A stretch of 64,000 nucleotides of DNA from Oscillospiraceae bacterium (GTDB lineage: Bacteria; Bacillota; Clostridia; Oscillospirales; CAG-272): the NCBI GenBank assembly GCA_003343845.1, contig QAKK01000025.1, positions 62,001 to 126,000 on the forward strand, in the 5' to 3' direction. Positions within the stretch are counted from its first letter, which is position 1. Each line of letters opens with the position of its first letter. Under the pieces are notes generated by a model. The model was given only the letters and a program-made list of their open reading frames with translations, had not been told where the DNA came from and made no database searches. Position numbers and translations under genes: made by a program. This document shows positions 53,104 to 62,300 of the stretch, one piece after another.

Positions 53104-55440
53104 TCAGTTGCGGATGGGGACCAGGTCACGGGCGACGATGTACTGCTTCTGTCCCGTGTAGTAGTTGATAACGGGGCAATAGGTGTACGGCATGTTGTTG
53201 TCGATCTCCGGCTCGTCCATGTAGACGCCGAGGCGCTTGCCGAGCGACCAGATGATGGTGCCCTCACGCGGCGTCGCGCCGACATTGGTGCCCATGACGG
53301 GCAGCGTCAGGAAGTCTGTCTGACTATCGCCCTTCAGCTCACTGAACTCAACCTGGCACCAGCCGATCTGATGCGCGTAAACACTGCGTTCCGCCACGGC
53401 GATCGCCTGCTCGATCGTGCACTTGTTGTTCGGCGAGAGCGTGGTGTCCGACGTGCCCTTGATGAGGTCAAGCGCGTTCATGAACGCCATGGATTCCACC
53501 GCCCAGCTCTCGAGCTGTGCGTTGTCCGCGTAGTTTGCCAGCTTCGAGGTGTAGCTCGTGTAGCTGTAATCGGAATTCTTCTCGATATAGCGCAGCGTGC
53601 GGTAGAGGAAGGTCGCCATCTGCTGGCGGTTGAGCGTGGCATCGGGAGAGAAGGTGGTCGCCGAGGTGCCGGAGGTGATGCCTGCGGCATACGCCTTGAG
53701 GACATAGGGACTGTTCGTGTCCGTAAAGGTGTTCGCGGCGGCGGGCGTGATGGTCTTGCCGGTCATCTCCTCGGCGAGGCGCACCACCACGGAGCAGAAC
53801 TGCAGGCGCGAGATGTTCTTCGTGTAGTCATTGCCGAGCAGATCGAGATCCAGCAGGTTGTCGTTGAGCGCGAAGTTGACATCGCTTTGCGCCCAGGCGC
53901 TGGTCTTGGCGGTGTTGCGGAGGCGAAGCGTGAACATGCCCGCCTGATCCTCGGTGCTGCTGAGCGCGAGCGTCTCGCGCATCTGCAGCGCGGCGTTGAC
54001 CTCCTGCTGATAGTGTTCCAGCGTGCTGTCATTGCCGCTGAGGGTGAGATCCTTCTCGGTCAGATGCTGCTGCAGGTAGCGGTCGGATCTGCCGCAGACG
54101 TCGCAGCTGAGCCAGTAGACATGCATGCCCGCCGCGTTGACGCCGATATACGCCTCATCGGTGGCAAGCTCGTCGTACAGCGTGGCGTGGGTAAACTCCA
54201 TCAGCTTCTCAATCGGCTTTGCCTTGAAGTTTGCGGAGACATGATTCGGATTATACTCGCATTTGCCGCAGATTGCGCAGGAGTAATACCACCGCGGAGC
54301 GGTCTGGCAGTTCGCAAAGGTGTAGACGCGGTCGGCAGACCGGATCTGATGAGTGTAGACATGCCCGGGGCACCAGTCCTTTGTGGCGGCAGCGCCGCCT
54401 GCCTTCTGTGCGGCATAGACATCATTGCCCGCATACACCTTGATGCTATAGGGAATGGAATAACCGCGCCCCTCCGTCATTTTTTTCGCAAATTCAGCCA
54501 CGGAGGACTCGGGGATGTACAAAGTCGCATCGGTCGTGCAGAACTGGAGGTCGCTGCGGCTTTCCCAAAGCGGCGAATGAAACACCGGGTCGTGCAGCTC
54601 ACCGTCCATACGGCCGACAAAGGTGTAGACATCCACCTTGTCGCTCAGCCAGATCTCCTTCAGATAGGGCTTCCACACAATGACCCAGGCGAAGCCGTCC
54701 GCGCATTCGTGGTTGTAGAAGTCGCTGTCGTCCACATCCATGATGAGCGTGCCGACGTCGTCATATGCGTCGAGCGTGGCGAAGTTATAGCCTTCGCCGC
54801 GATGTTCTCTGTCCATGATGACTACGGTTTTGCCCTTGTTCTCGGGGTTTTTCACATCCGCCTCTGCCTGCGTGCGTGCCGGATAGACGGCGCGGCGCGC
54901 TGCGGCAAGCGCGGCGGCGGTCTTTTCCTGCTTGGCGGCAAGCTCGGCGCGTTCCGTATCGGTCATGCGCTCGCCCTCAATCTTCAGGCTGACCTGCAGG
55001 GTTGGAAAATAGGGTGCGCTGGTGCGGGCGGTGGCAGGCTGCCCATTGACCGTGGCGGTGAAGGTGTCCGCCGTCACGACCGTGTCGCCTTCAAGCATTT
55101 TGTAGTTGGCGCAATAGCCCTTCGTCGTGTCAAAGGCGAGCTTGATCGTGACGAGATAGGTGGTGCCGGCGCGGAAGAGAAAATCGTCCTCGGTCTCCAC
55201 ATCGTCGCCCGCCCACTCAGTGTACATAATGGTGGCGCCGGCAGCCATCAGGTCGATGTTGCCACTCTTGATGGAGCGGACGGTGACTTCGGTCTCCATT
55301 TCGCGGGAGTCGCCCGCCTTCGGCATGTCAAAGACGATGTCGATATGATTGAGCTTGGTGGGCTCGGCGGCGGATGCCGTCAGCGGCACAAGGGAGAGGG
55401 CAAGTGCCGCGATAAGTAAGAGGGATAGAATCTTCTTCAT
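53104..55440 (-). CDS. Secreted protein with SLH repeats
   Basis: 778 aa, with signal peptide KKILSLLLIAALALSLVPLT then ASAAEP. A first part (about residues 25-380) contains beta-rich sequence and LRR-like fragments (YNFATLDAYDDVGTLIMDVD). A Cys block around 385-470 (WYYSCAICGKCEYNPNHVSA; SCDVCGRSDRYL) precedes SLH repeats at about 530-705 (LQFCSVVVRLAEEMTGKTIT; TLNRQQMATFLYRTLRYIEK; CTIEQAIAVAERSVYAHQIG). The C-terminal 75 residues have no known domain. GAGGAAACGCC precedes the ATG. The start at 55440 gives a proper signal peptide; the longer frame does not. Confidence 0.88.
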   Translation of the reverse strand: MKKILSLLLIAALALSLVPLTASAAEPTKLNHIDIVFDMPKAGDSREMETEVTVRSIKSGNIDLMAAGATIMYTEWAGDDVETEDDFLFRAGTTYLVTIKLAFDTTKGYCANYKMLEGDTVVTADTFTATVNGQPATARTSAPYFPTLQVSLKIEGERMTDTERAELAAKQEKTAAALAAARRAVYPARTQAEADVKNPENKGKTVVIMDREHRGEGYNFATLDAYDDVGTLIMDVDDSDFYNHECADGFAWVIVWKPYLKEIWLSDKVDVYTFVGRMDGELHDPVFHSPLWESRSDLQFCTTDATLYIPESSVAEFAKKMTEGRGYSIPYSIKVYAGNDVYAAQKAGGAAATKDWCPGHVYTHQIRSADRVYTFANCQTAPRWYYSCAICGKCEYNPNHVSANFKAKPIEKLMEFTHATLYDELATDEAYIGVNAAGMHVYWLSCDVCGRSDRYLQQHLTEKDLTLSGNDSTLEHYQQEVNAALQMRETLALSSTEDQAGMFTLRLRNTAKTSAWAQSDVNFALNDNLLDLDLLGNDYTKNISRLQFCSVVVRLAEEMTGKTITPAAANTFTDTNSPYVLKAYAAGITSGTSATTFSPDATLNRQQMATFLYRTLRYIEKNSDYSYTSYTSKLANYADNAQLESWAVESMAFMNALDLIKGTSDTTLSPNNKCTIEQAIAVAERSVYAHQIGWCQVEFSELKGDSQTDFLTLPVMGTNVGATPREGTIIWSLGKRLGVYMDEPEIDNNMPYTYCPVINYYTGQKQYIVARDLVPIRN

Positions 55441-55626
55441 GGCGTTTCCTCGTTTCCGATGGTGTGACCCTCTGCCGGGCAGAGGAGCTTCTATCGCTAT
55501 TATAACGCGCATGCAGGGCGCGGCACAAGTCTTTTTTCAAGAAAATTTCGGCAAAAAAGCGTCGCCCGCGTCCGGATACGCGGACGCGGGCGGGGATATT
55601 GGGAATCCGCTGCTTAGTGCGTGAAC

Positions 55627-55703
55627 ACCTCATCCGGCGGCTACGCCGCCGCCTTCCCCGCTGGGGAAGGCTAAGATGCTGTGGGAGCAAACCCACAGCA
55701 CGC
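55627..55703. repeat. Interspersed palindromic repeat, partial copy I
   Basis: CCTCATCCGGCGGCTACGCC, then CCTTCCCCGCTGGGGAAGG, then the flanking hairpin GTGGGAGCAAACCCAC. The left half of the element is missing. Confidence 0.65.
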
Positions 55704-55707
55704 GGCA

Positions 55708-56205
55708 TTACCCCAGCGCTTTCCGGACGCGGCGGATAACTTCTTCGTTATCCGGCATCATGGAGAGGATCACGACATTGCCGCAGGTGACGACGGCGGC
55801 GTTTTCGGCATAGCCGGACAGCCCTGCAGTGTTCAGTGCGCGCTTTGCCGCGGCGGCGCGCCGCTTAAAGAAGAGCGCGCCGTCCTGCGTGTCGGACGCG
55901 CGGTAAAGCCGCATTACGCAAAGCTCGCAGAAGTCGCCGGAGAGGGAGGAATAGAGCGCAAAATCCTCGATCTTGTCGCGGAACGCGGGGTAGCCCGCAA
56001 GCCCGAGATAATCGTCGAGAAAACCCGCGTCCGCCGCCGTATCGTACCCGCGCCCATAGCAGAGGATGCTGCCCGCGGGCAGGGTTTCGTCGGCGGCGGT
56101 CGCCGACAGCACAACATCGTACAGCCGCGCCCTGCCCCCGCAGGAGGACAGGCAGAGCAGTAAAGCGACGAAAAGCAGGATCATATTTAAGTAAAATTTC
56201 TTCAT
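55708..56205 (-). CDS. Small lipoprotein, DUF4358-like
   Basis: 165 aa with a lipoprotein signal (MILLFVALLLCLSSC; lipid Cys at residue 22). The mature part has LPAGSILCYGRGYDTAADAG and a C-terminal GNVVILSMMPDNEEVIRRVR, which resembles the end of DUF4358 proteins; the assignment is by pattern only. No SD precedes the ATG, and TATAAT ends 4 bases before it, so either translation is leaderless or the true start is the Met at residue 8. It lies downstream of spoIIE on the same strand. Confidence 0.75.
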   Translation of the reverse strand: MKKFYLNMILLFVALLLCLSSCGGRARLYDVVLSATAADETLPAGSILCYGRGYDTAADAGFLDDYLGLAGYPAFRDKIEDFALYSSLSGDFCELCVMRLYRASDTQDGALFFKRRAAAAKRALNTAGLSGYAENAAVVTCGNVVILSMMPDNEEVIRRVRKALG

Positions 56206-56265
56206 ATTATTATAAGTGTTCGGCGGGATTCCCGCGTGGTGGGTAGGAGGCGGTTTCCGCGTATC

Positions 56266-56292
56266 TTAGGCTTCCCTTGGGGGAGAGGCTTG
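56266..56292. repeat. Interspersed palindromic repeat, partial copy J
   Basis: A single module, AGGCTTCCCTTGGGGGAGAGG then CTTGG, in the gap after spoIIE. Confidence 0.5.
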
Positions 56293-56370
56293 GATAGAAC
56301 GGCACGAATGCGGGCGATCCGGCAGTCGACCCCACAGGTGTGTGCGTCCTCTCTGCCTACCGATTCCTCT

Positions 56371-58764
56371 CTACTTCTTTTTGATGTGGATGACGGCGGC
56401 GGTCATATCGTCGCGGCAGAGCGTGTGCCGCTTGGCTTCGGCAAGGATGCGCGCGGCGGCATCGGCGGCGGCGAGATCCGCGCCGCACAGGAATTCGCAC
56501 AGCCAGAGCGGTTCCTCGATGTCCTCGGTCACACCGTCGCTCAGCATCACCACGGCGTCGCCGTCCTCGCAGGCAAAGGTGGTTTTTTCGGCGTCCACGT
56601 CCTCGAGGATGCCGATCGGCACGGTGCGCGACCGGATCTTGAAGATGCGTTCGCCCCGCTTGACAAACGAGGGCGCCGCGCCGCTCTTGAAGAACGTGCC
56701 CCGCCCGGTGAAGCAGTCGAGCGCAAACAGATCCACCGTGGTGAACCCCTCCTCGCGGTCGGTGCGCGCCATTGCCGAGAGCAGCTCCAGCGCGGCGGTC
56801 ACATCGTTGCCGGCGGCGAGCATTTTTTCGAGGAAAAGCGCAGCTTTCGCGCTCTTTGCGGCGGCGGCGCGCCCGCTGCCCATGCCGTCGTTGACCACCG
56901 CGTAGAAGCAGCCGTTTTTCGCGTCGAAGCTGCGCACGCGATCACCGTTTTCCTCGCCGCCGCCCGCAGCGACCGTGGCGGACGAGGCATCCGCCGAGAA
57001 GGTGGGCGCGCCCGTGGCGATCATGTTGATGCCGCCGTCCGCAAACTCGAAGAGCGGCGGCTCAAACCTGCCGCCGAGCGCCGCGGTGAGCGCCTCCGTG
57101 ATCGCATCCGCCGAGCAGTTCATCGCGCTGCCGCCGACGCGGAAGGCGTAGACCTTCTTCTGCCGCGTGCCGAACACGCCGAGACTGTCCGCCGAAAAGC
57201 CGATGCGCGTGAGCGCGGTCGTCACGGCGGCGCGCCCCTCGGTGTCCGGCGTGTAGGCTTCGTCTCCCCTCTTCAGCGCGTCGGTGAGCACGCGGGAGAA
57301 AACGGCATAGTCCACCGCCGAGCGGCGGCTGCCGTCCGCGGCGAGCATTTCGCGGAGCATCCTTGCGTTCTCGCGCTCGATCTCCTCCAGCATACGATCG
57401 GCAGAGGTGCAGCGCGCGCGAAATTCCGGCGGCAGGTCGGCGTGCTCAACCTTGCCGTATTTGTAGAGCTTTGCACTGATCTTACTCAGTGTATCCATGG
57501 TCACGGTGTAATCCCTTTCCCAGCATAAGCTACATGCCGCACAGCGGCGGCAGAACCGGTCACAGACCTTGTCGCAGATGTGACGGACATCGAAGATGCC
57601 GATCCGCGTCTCGCGGTCGGACAGCCCGGCAAACGCGTCGGACATCGCCTCAAAGGTGGCGGAGAGGTCGCGCAGGGTCTCGCGCTCGCTCTTTTCCCGA
57701 TAGGGCAGCACTTCACCCGCGGCATCCGGCTTTGTCCGCCTGCCGGTGAAGGGCAGGAGCTTTTCCCCCGCCGCGCCGAGCGGCAGAAAGGAGAGCGCCG
57801 TGCCGATGAGGAATTCGGGCAGAACCGAGAAAAGCAGCGCCGTGCCGCCCGCGAGAAAGCAGAGCGCGGCGAACCCGACGACCCCCGCCGCCGCGGCAAG
57901 CCACACGGGGATATGCGCGCAAAGCATCGAAAACAGCAGCGCAGCCACCGCCGTTCCGGGTGATGCGGCGGGCACGGCGGCAAAGCCGAAAAGCAGCGCA
58001 AGCACGCCCGCCGCGAGGGGATCACGCCGCCGCGCGGCAAGCATCGAGAGATAGGCGGCAACCGCCGTCGCCGCCGAGAACCCGAGCGGCAGGGAAAGCG
58101 ACGACAGGGCGAACACAAACGAAACGAGCAGAGCGGCGTGTCCGATCACAAAGCGGGGGCTGCTGTGCGCCGTCGCGGTGGTGTACCCGATATATAAATA
58201 TGTAAGCGCGGGGCAGATCAGCACCGCAAAGCAGACGCCGACGAGGTCGCCGATGGCAAAGCCGCCGGCAAACAGCCGCACCATGCCCGCCGTGAACGCG
58301 GCGACGGCGGCGGAGCAGACGCGCAGCGCCTCGCCCTCGCGGAAGAGGACGGCGCAGGTCTCCTTTGTGAAAAGGCGCGGGCGCACAGGGGCGGCGCGGC
58401 GGGGGTCAAACACGAGTGAAAAGATGAGCCGCAGGGTGACGAGCACGATCACGCCCGCAAGCGACGGCACATTGCCCGCAAAAAGCGCGCCGAGCAGCAC
58501 GCCGACGGCGAGCGCGGGGGTGTCCCCGACCCCGGCGGCGACGGCGGCAAGCCCGAGCGGGTAGGTGGAGAGCGGCAGGCGGACGCTGCCGAGCAGGGCG
58601 GCAAAGGCGGCGGGCGCGACGGCGGCGAAAAAGCGGCGCAGGGTGCGCGCGATGCGGGCGCCGTCGCCCTCGTCCGTGCGCTCGGTGATGCGCGTCCGCA
58701 GTCCGGCAAAGAAACCGCCGATGCGGTCTGCCGCGGCGGCGGTCACAGTCTGAAAGTCCTTCAT
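56371..58764 (-). CDS. spoIIE: Stage II sporulation protein E (serine phosphatase)
   Basis: 797 aa. The N-terminal half (about residues 40-340) has around ten membrane helices; a regulatory segment follows (about 340-560, CDKVCDRFCRRCAACSLCWE). The C-terminal PP2C-type domain (about 580-797) has VVNDGMGSG-type (seen: AVVNDGMGSGRAAAAKSA), TTVDLFALD and VVMLSDGVTED metal-binding acids. SpoIIE dephosphorylates SpoIIAA to activate sigma-F in the forespore and works at the asymmetric septum. AAAGGAACTGCATACA precedes the ATG. Its presence argues for true sporulation ability. Confidence 0.95.
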   Translation of the reverse strand: MKDFQTVTAAAADRIGGFFAGLRTRITERTDEGDGARIARTLRRFFAAVAPAAFAALLGSVRLPLSTYPLGLAAVAAGVGDTPALAVGVLLGALFAGNVPSLAGVIVLVTLRLIFSLVFDPRRAAPVRPRLFTKETCAVLFREGEALRVCSAAVAAFTAGMVRLFAGGFAIGDLVGVCFAVLICPALTYLYIGYTTATAHSSPRFVIGHAALLVSFVFALSSLSLPLGFSAATAVAAYLSMLAARRRDPLAAGVLALLFGFAAVPAASPGTAVAALLFSMLCAHIPVWLAAAAGVVGFAALCFLAGGTALLFSVLPEFLIGTALSFLPLGAAGEKLLPFTGRRTKPDAAGEVLPYREKSERETLRDLSATFEAMSDAFAGLSDRETRIGIFDVRHICDKVCDRFCRRCAACSLCWERDYTVTMDTLSKISAKLYKYGKVEHADLPPEFRARCTSADRMLEEIERENARMLREMLAADGSRRSAVDYAVFSRVLTDALKRGDEAYTPDTEGRAAVTTALTRIGFSADSLGVFGTRQKKVYAFRVGGSAMNCSADAITEALTAALGGRFEPPLFEFADGGINMIATGAPTFSADASSATVAAGGGEENGDRVRSFDAKNGCFYAVVNDGMGSGRAAAAKSAKAALFLEKMLAAGNDVTAALELLSAMARTDREEGFTTVDLFALDCFTGRGTFFKSGAAPSFVKRGERIFKIRSRTVPIGILEDVDAEKTTFACEDGDAVVMLSDGVTEDIEEPLWLCEFLCGADLAAADAAARILAEAKRHTLCRDDMTAAVIHIKKK

Positions 58765-59067
58765 TGTATGCAGTTCCTTTCTTTTTTATGTATCTGCATT
58801 GTAGGAAATACCGGGCAAAAAAGCCGTCACATCCGCGCTGTCGGGGCGGGGAATATTTGCGGGACGGGTGGCGACGGTGCGCGGGAAATACGGGGTCGTC
58901 CTATTTCCGGGGGGAGAAAGCGCGAAAGGGGATGCGGCATGCTGAAAAAAGGCGGACGAAAATGCGGGGGGAAGGGACGATGTGCCTTTCGGCTTCCCAC
59001 CGGGGAAGGCTTGGACGCGGTGTGTAGGACTTTTCCGCATAAAAATCATTTTTCTTTCAAAAACAAC
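58765..59067. other. Intergenic stretch between spoIIE and tRNA-Thr
   Basis: About 300 bases without a gene. CTACAAT (complement of 58797-58803) could be the -10 of spoIIE but lacks a good -35, and no clear Spo0A box was found. A single first-family hairpin (GGCTTCCCACCGGGGAAGGC) lies at 58990-59009. Confidence 0.5.
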
Positions 59068-59096
59068 TTGACAAATCCGTATGGACTTGTTATAAT
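59068..59096 (+). promoter_or_regulatory. tRNA-Thr promoter
   Basis: Consensus TTGACA (59068-59073), 17 bases, TATAAT (59091-59096). It starts TTGACAAATCCG like the tRNA-Pro promoter. Confidence 0.92.
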
Positions 59097-59108
59097 ATAC
59101 TCCGGTTC

Positions 59109-59184
59109 GCTGCTATGGCTCAGTCGGTAGAGCACATCATTGGTAATGATGAGGTCACCAGTTCGATTCTGGTTAGCAGCTCCA
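59109..59184 (+). tRNA. tRNA-Thr (anticodon GGT)
   Basis: A 76-nt cloverleaf. Acceptor GCTGCTA/TAGCAGC, D arm GGCTCAGTCGGTAGAGC, anticodon stem CATCA/TGATG with loop TTGGTAA (anticodon GGT), T arm CCAGTTCGATTCTGG, encoded CCA end. Confidence 0.97.
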
Positions 59185-59217
59185 AAAAGCACTTGCATGT
59201 CGCAAGTGCTTTTTTGC
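59184..59217 (+). terminator. tRNA-Thr terminator
   Basis: AAAAAGCACTTGC pairs with GCAAGTGCTTTTT around ATGTC. Confidence 0.93.
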
Positions 59218-59278
59218 GTTTGCGAAACCGCTTTAACATTTGCCGAAAACAGAGCGGAAAATTTATGCGATTTGCCTG

Positions 59279-59307
59279 TTTACTTTCGTTTTTGACTTTG
59301 TTATAAT
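59279..59307 (+). promoter_or_regulatory. Promoter of the large modular secreted protein
   Basis: TTTACT (59279-59284), 17 bases, TATAAT (59302-59307), 64 bases before the ATG. Confidence 0.75.
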
Positions 59308-59370
59308 CTAAACAAAACAGATCTATTATTTTTGTCGGGAAACAATCTTTCGGACACCTGGGAGGTAACT

Positions 59371-62300
59371 ATGAAAAAACACCTGTGCGGACTTGCAATC
59401 ATCCTTTTGATTTGTGCCGCGCTCTTTGCGCTGCCCGCCTTTGCGGCGGACGTCGCAAAAAATGAGAGCACGGGCACGCTTTACGACACGCTCGATGCAG
59501 CGCTTGAGGAATCAAACGATGGTGACACCATCACGCTGCTGGACGACGTGGAAACCGCAGACCCTGAAGGCGAGGGCAGCTACACCTATTGGCCGCTGAC
59601 CATCGAGATGAACGGCCACGGCATCACCGGCAAACTGACCGTCACGGACGACCTGAAACTCAAGGGCGGCTGGTTTTACGGTCTGCTTGTGGTCGATATA
59701 AGCGGCGAGGAAGGCGCCCTCACAATAACTGCGCCCGATACGGCGGACTACGCCGTCAATCAGATGCTGACGGTCAACGACGGCACGGTCAACATCTCGG
59801 GCGCGAAGATCGCCGTCCGCGGCACGCTGTCCGTCTCCAGCGGCACGGCAGTCACCCTCTCGGGCACGGAGAAGGCAGTCGAACTCTTCGGCGCCGAAAC
59901 CTTCGGCAACAAATTCTACGGCACGGTCGATGCGGACGGCAACACGGACACCGCCGCTGTCTACGACGAGGCGAAGCAGACCTACACCGTCGGCGGCGTG
60001 GCGGCAAAGAAGCTCTCCAATATAAATACCGGCGAACCGGAGCCGGCGGAAAAGCCGACGCCCAACCCGGGCAAGACCACCGTTCCCGTAACGGCAGGTT
60101 CATCCGCAAGCTTCAAGGTTGCCTACACGGGCACGGAAGACCTCACGTTGGATATCCAGAAGAACGCACTGGATGACACCATCCGCGTGAGCGCCGGAAA
60201 AACCGCCGACAACATGTGGACGGTCACCGTTACGCTGGCGGACGAACCCAAGCAATCGGGCTATCTGCTCCATATCTACCCGGAGGGCGACCCGACGCGC
60301 AGCGCCACCGTCACCGTCAAGGTCTTGCCGCACAAGGCAAAGGTTGTAGAGAGCGGCAAGACGACCTACCTCGACGACCTTTCGTGCACCCTCACCGCCG
60401 ACGACGGCTCCATGCAGATCACGCTGCTTGACGACATCGAATTCGGCGCTTACAAAGACCCGCTCACCCTCCGCGGGGGCAGTCCGATCACGCTCGACCT
60501 CGGCGGGCACAGCATTGACTATGTCTGCATCGGCGAGGATATCTATGACGAAAACTATGGAACCATCGGCTACAACAGCGCCCATGTGACTGTCGTGGGC
60601 GACGGCAGCATCGAAGAACTCTATCATGTCGTAGGCACCGTCCGCGTGCGCGGCGGTACAATCAATCACCTGTCCTGCTCCAGCAGCTACGAGCAGGAAG
60701 GCATGTACCACGGCAATGTTTTCATCTCGGGCGGCACGCTGATCGGCAATCTGTCTGTCTCCACCGGCAGCTACAACGTGACGGTCGAGGGCGGCACCGG
60801 TCATAAAGCCCTTATTTTCTGCGACGCCCTTGAGACGAAGATCACGGACGGCGAATTTGAGGAACTCATCCTGGTTCCCCCGACGAGCTCGGACTGCACG
60901 CTTGTCCTTTCGGGCGGCAAATTCGGCAAGATAAAAACCCAAAGCGGGACAAACGAGAAGGGACTCTATCTTGCAAAGTACCTCGCACCGGACTATTTCT
61001 TCTATACGAAGCCCGCAGGCGGCAGCGACTACACGCAGCTTGTTGACGCATCGGCGGTGACCGAGCTTACCGATGTGATCATCAAGAAGCACACGCACAC
61101 CGTCGGCGCGGACGGCAAGTGCACCGAATGCGGCACGCATATTGCGGACATCCGCGTGGTCAAAGACGGCGCGGAGACCTACCTCTCCGCCGACAAGCTG
61201 CAGGACGCCATCAACATGATGCAGACGTCGGACAGCTATGCCAACACCGTCACGCTGCTCTCCGACATCGAGCTTGGAAACGGCAGAATCACGATTAAAA
61301 CCGGCAAGTTTACGCTTGACCTCGGCGGAAAGACCCTGTCCTCCGGCTATGTCGGGACCTGGCACGCACTCCTCGAAATCAAACCCGACTACGGCGTGTA
61401 CACCAATGTGCATATCCAAAACGGCAGCATCGTCAACCGAATCCATGACAGCTCCGTCTATTCGGAGACGATAGCGCTCCTCCTCTCCAATAATGCCGCC
61501 GTCACCCTCTCCGATGTGACCGTATCGGGCGGCACGAATCAGAGCGGCAAGAACCCTGCTGTCACGCAGACCTTCGGCACACTGGTTGTGGAGGGCGACA
61601 GCGTGCTCGACGGCGGTCTCTTTGCCGATAAGCCGTATGCAATCACGCTGCGCGGCGGCAGCTTTACGGCGGGATATCAATCTTACGGTATGCTGACCGC
61701 AATCAAGGTCACCGCGCCGGGCGACTTCGGTTATTACAGAGACGCGGTTGACTTTCTTGCCGACGGCTGTGCCTTTGTCAAGGCGGACGATGAGACCGCC
61801 TTTGTTACAAACCTCGGCAACATCACGGAAGATGTCAAGATCATCCCGCACACGCATGACTTCTCGGCGGGCGACACCTGTGCGTGCGGCGTCTCCTATG
61901 TCGCAGAGCTTGACGGCGTGAAGTACACCTCGCTGAACAAGGCAATCGCTGCGGCAAACGGCGGCACAGTAAAGCTGCTGTGCGACGTGGACTTCGGCGC
62001 GTCCGGCACGCTCTATGCGGCGGATGCGGCTTACACGCTCGACCTTGCGGGGCACACCCTGCGCGGCAATGCCGACACGCTGGTGGCAGTCGTCAACAGC
62101 GAGGACGGGACGGCAGCCGTCTCCATCCTCGGCGGCTTCGTTGTCGGCAGCAACAGCTACACAACCATCCGTACCATCGGCGCGGATCTGACGCTGCATA
62201 CCGATGTTACAAATACCAAGCCCTACGACTATGTGCCCTCGGCAGCCATCATTGCGTCAAACAGAGTGGATTCGGGCAGCCGCATCACCATCGTGGACGG

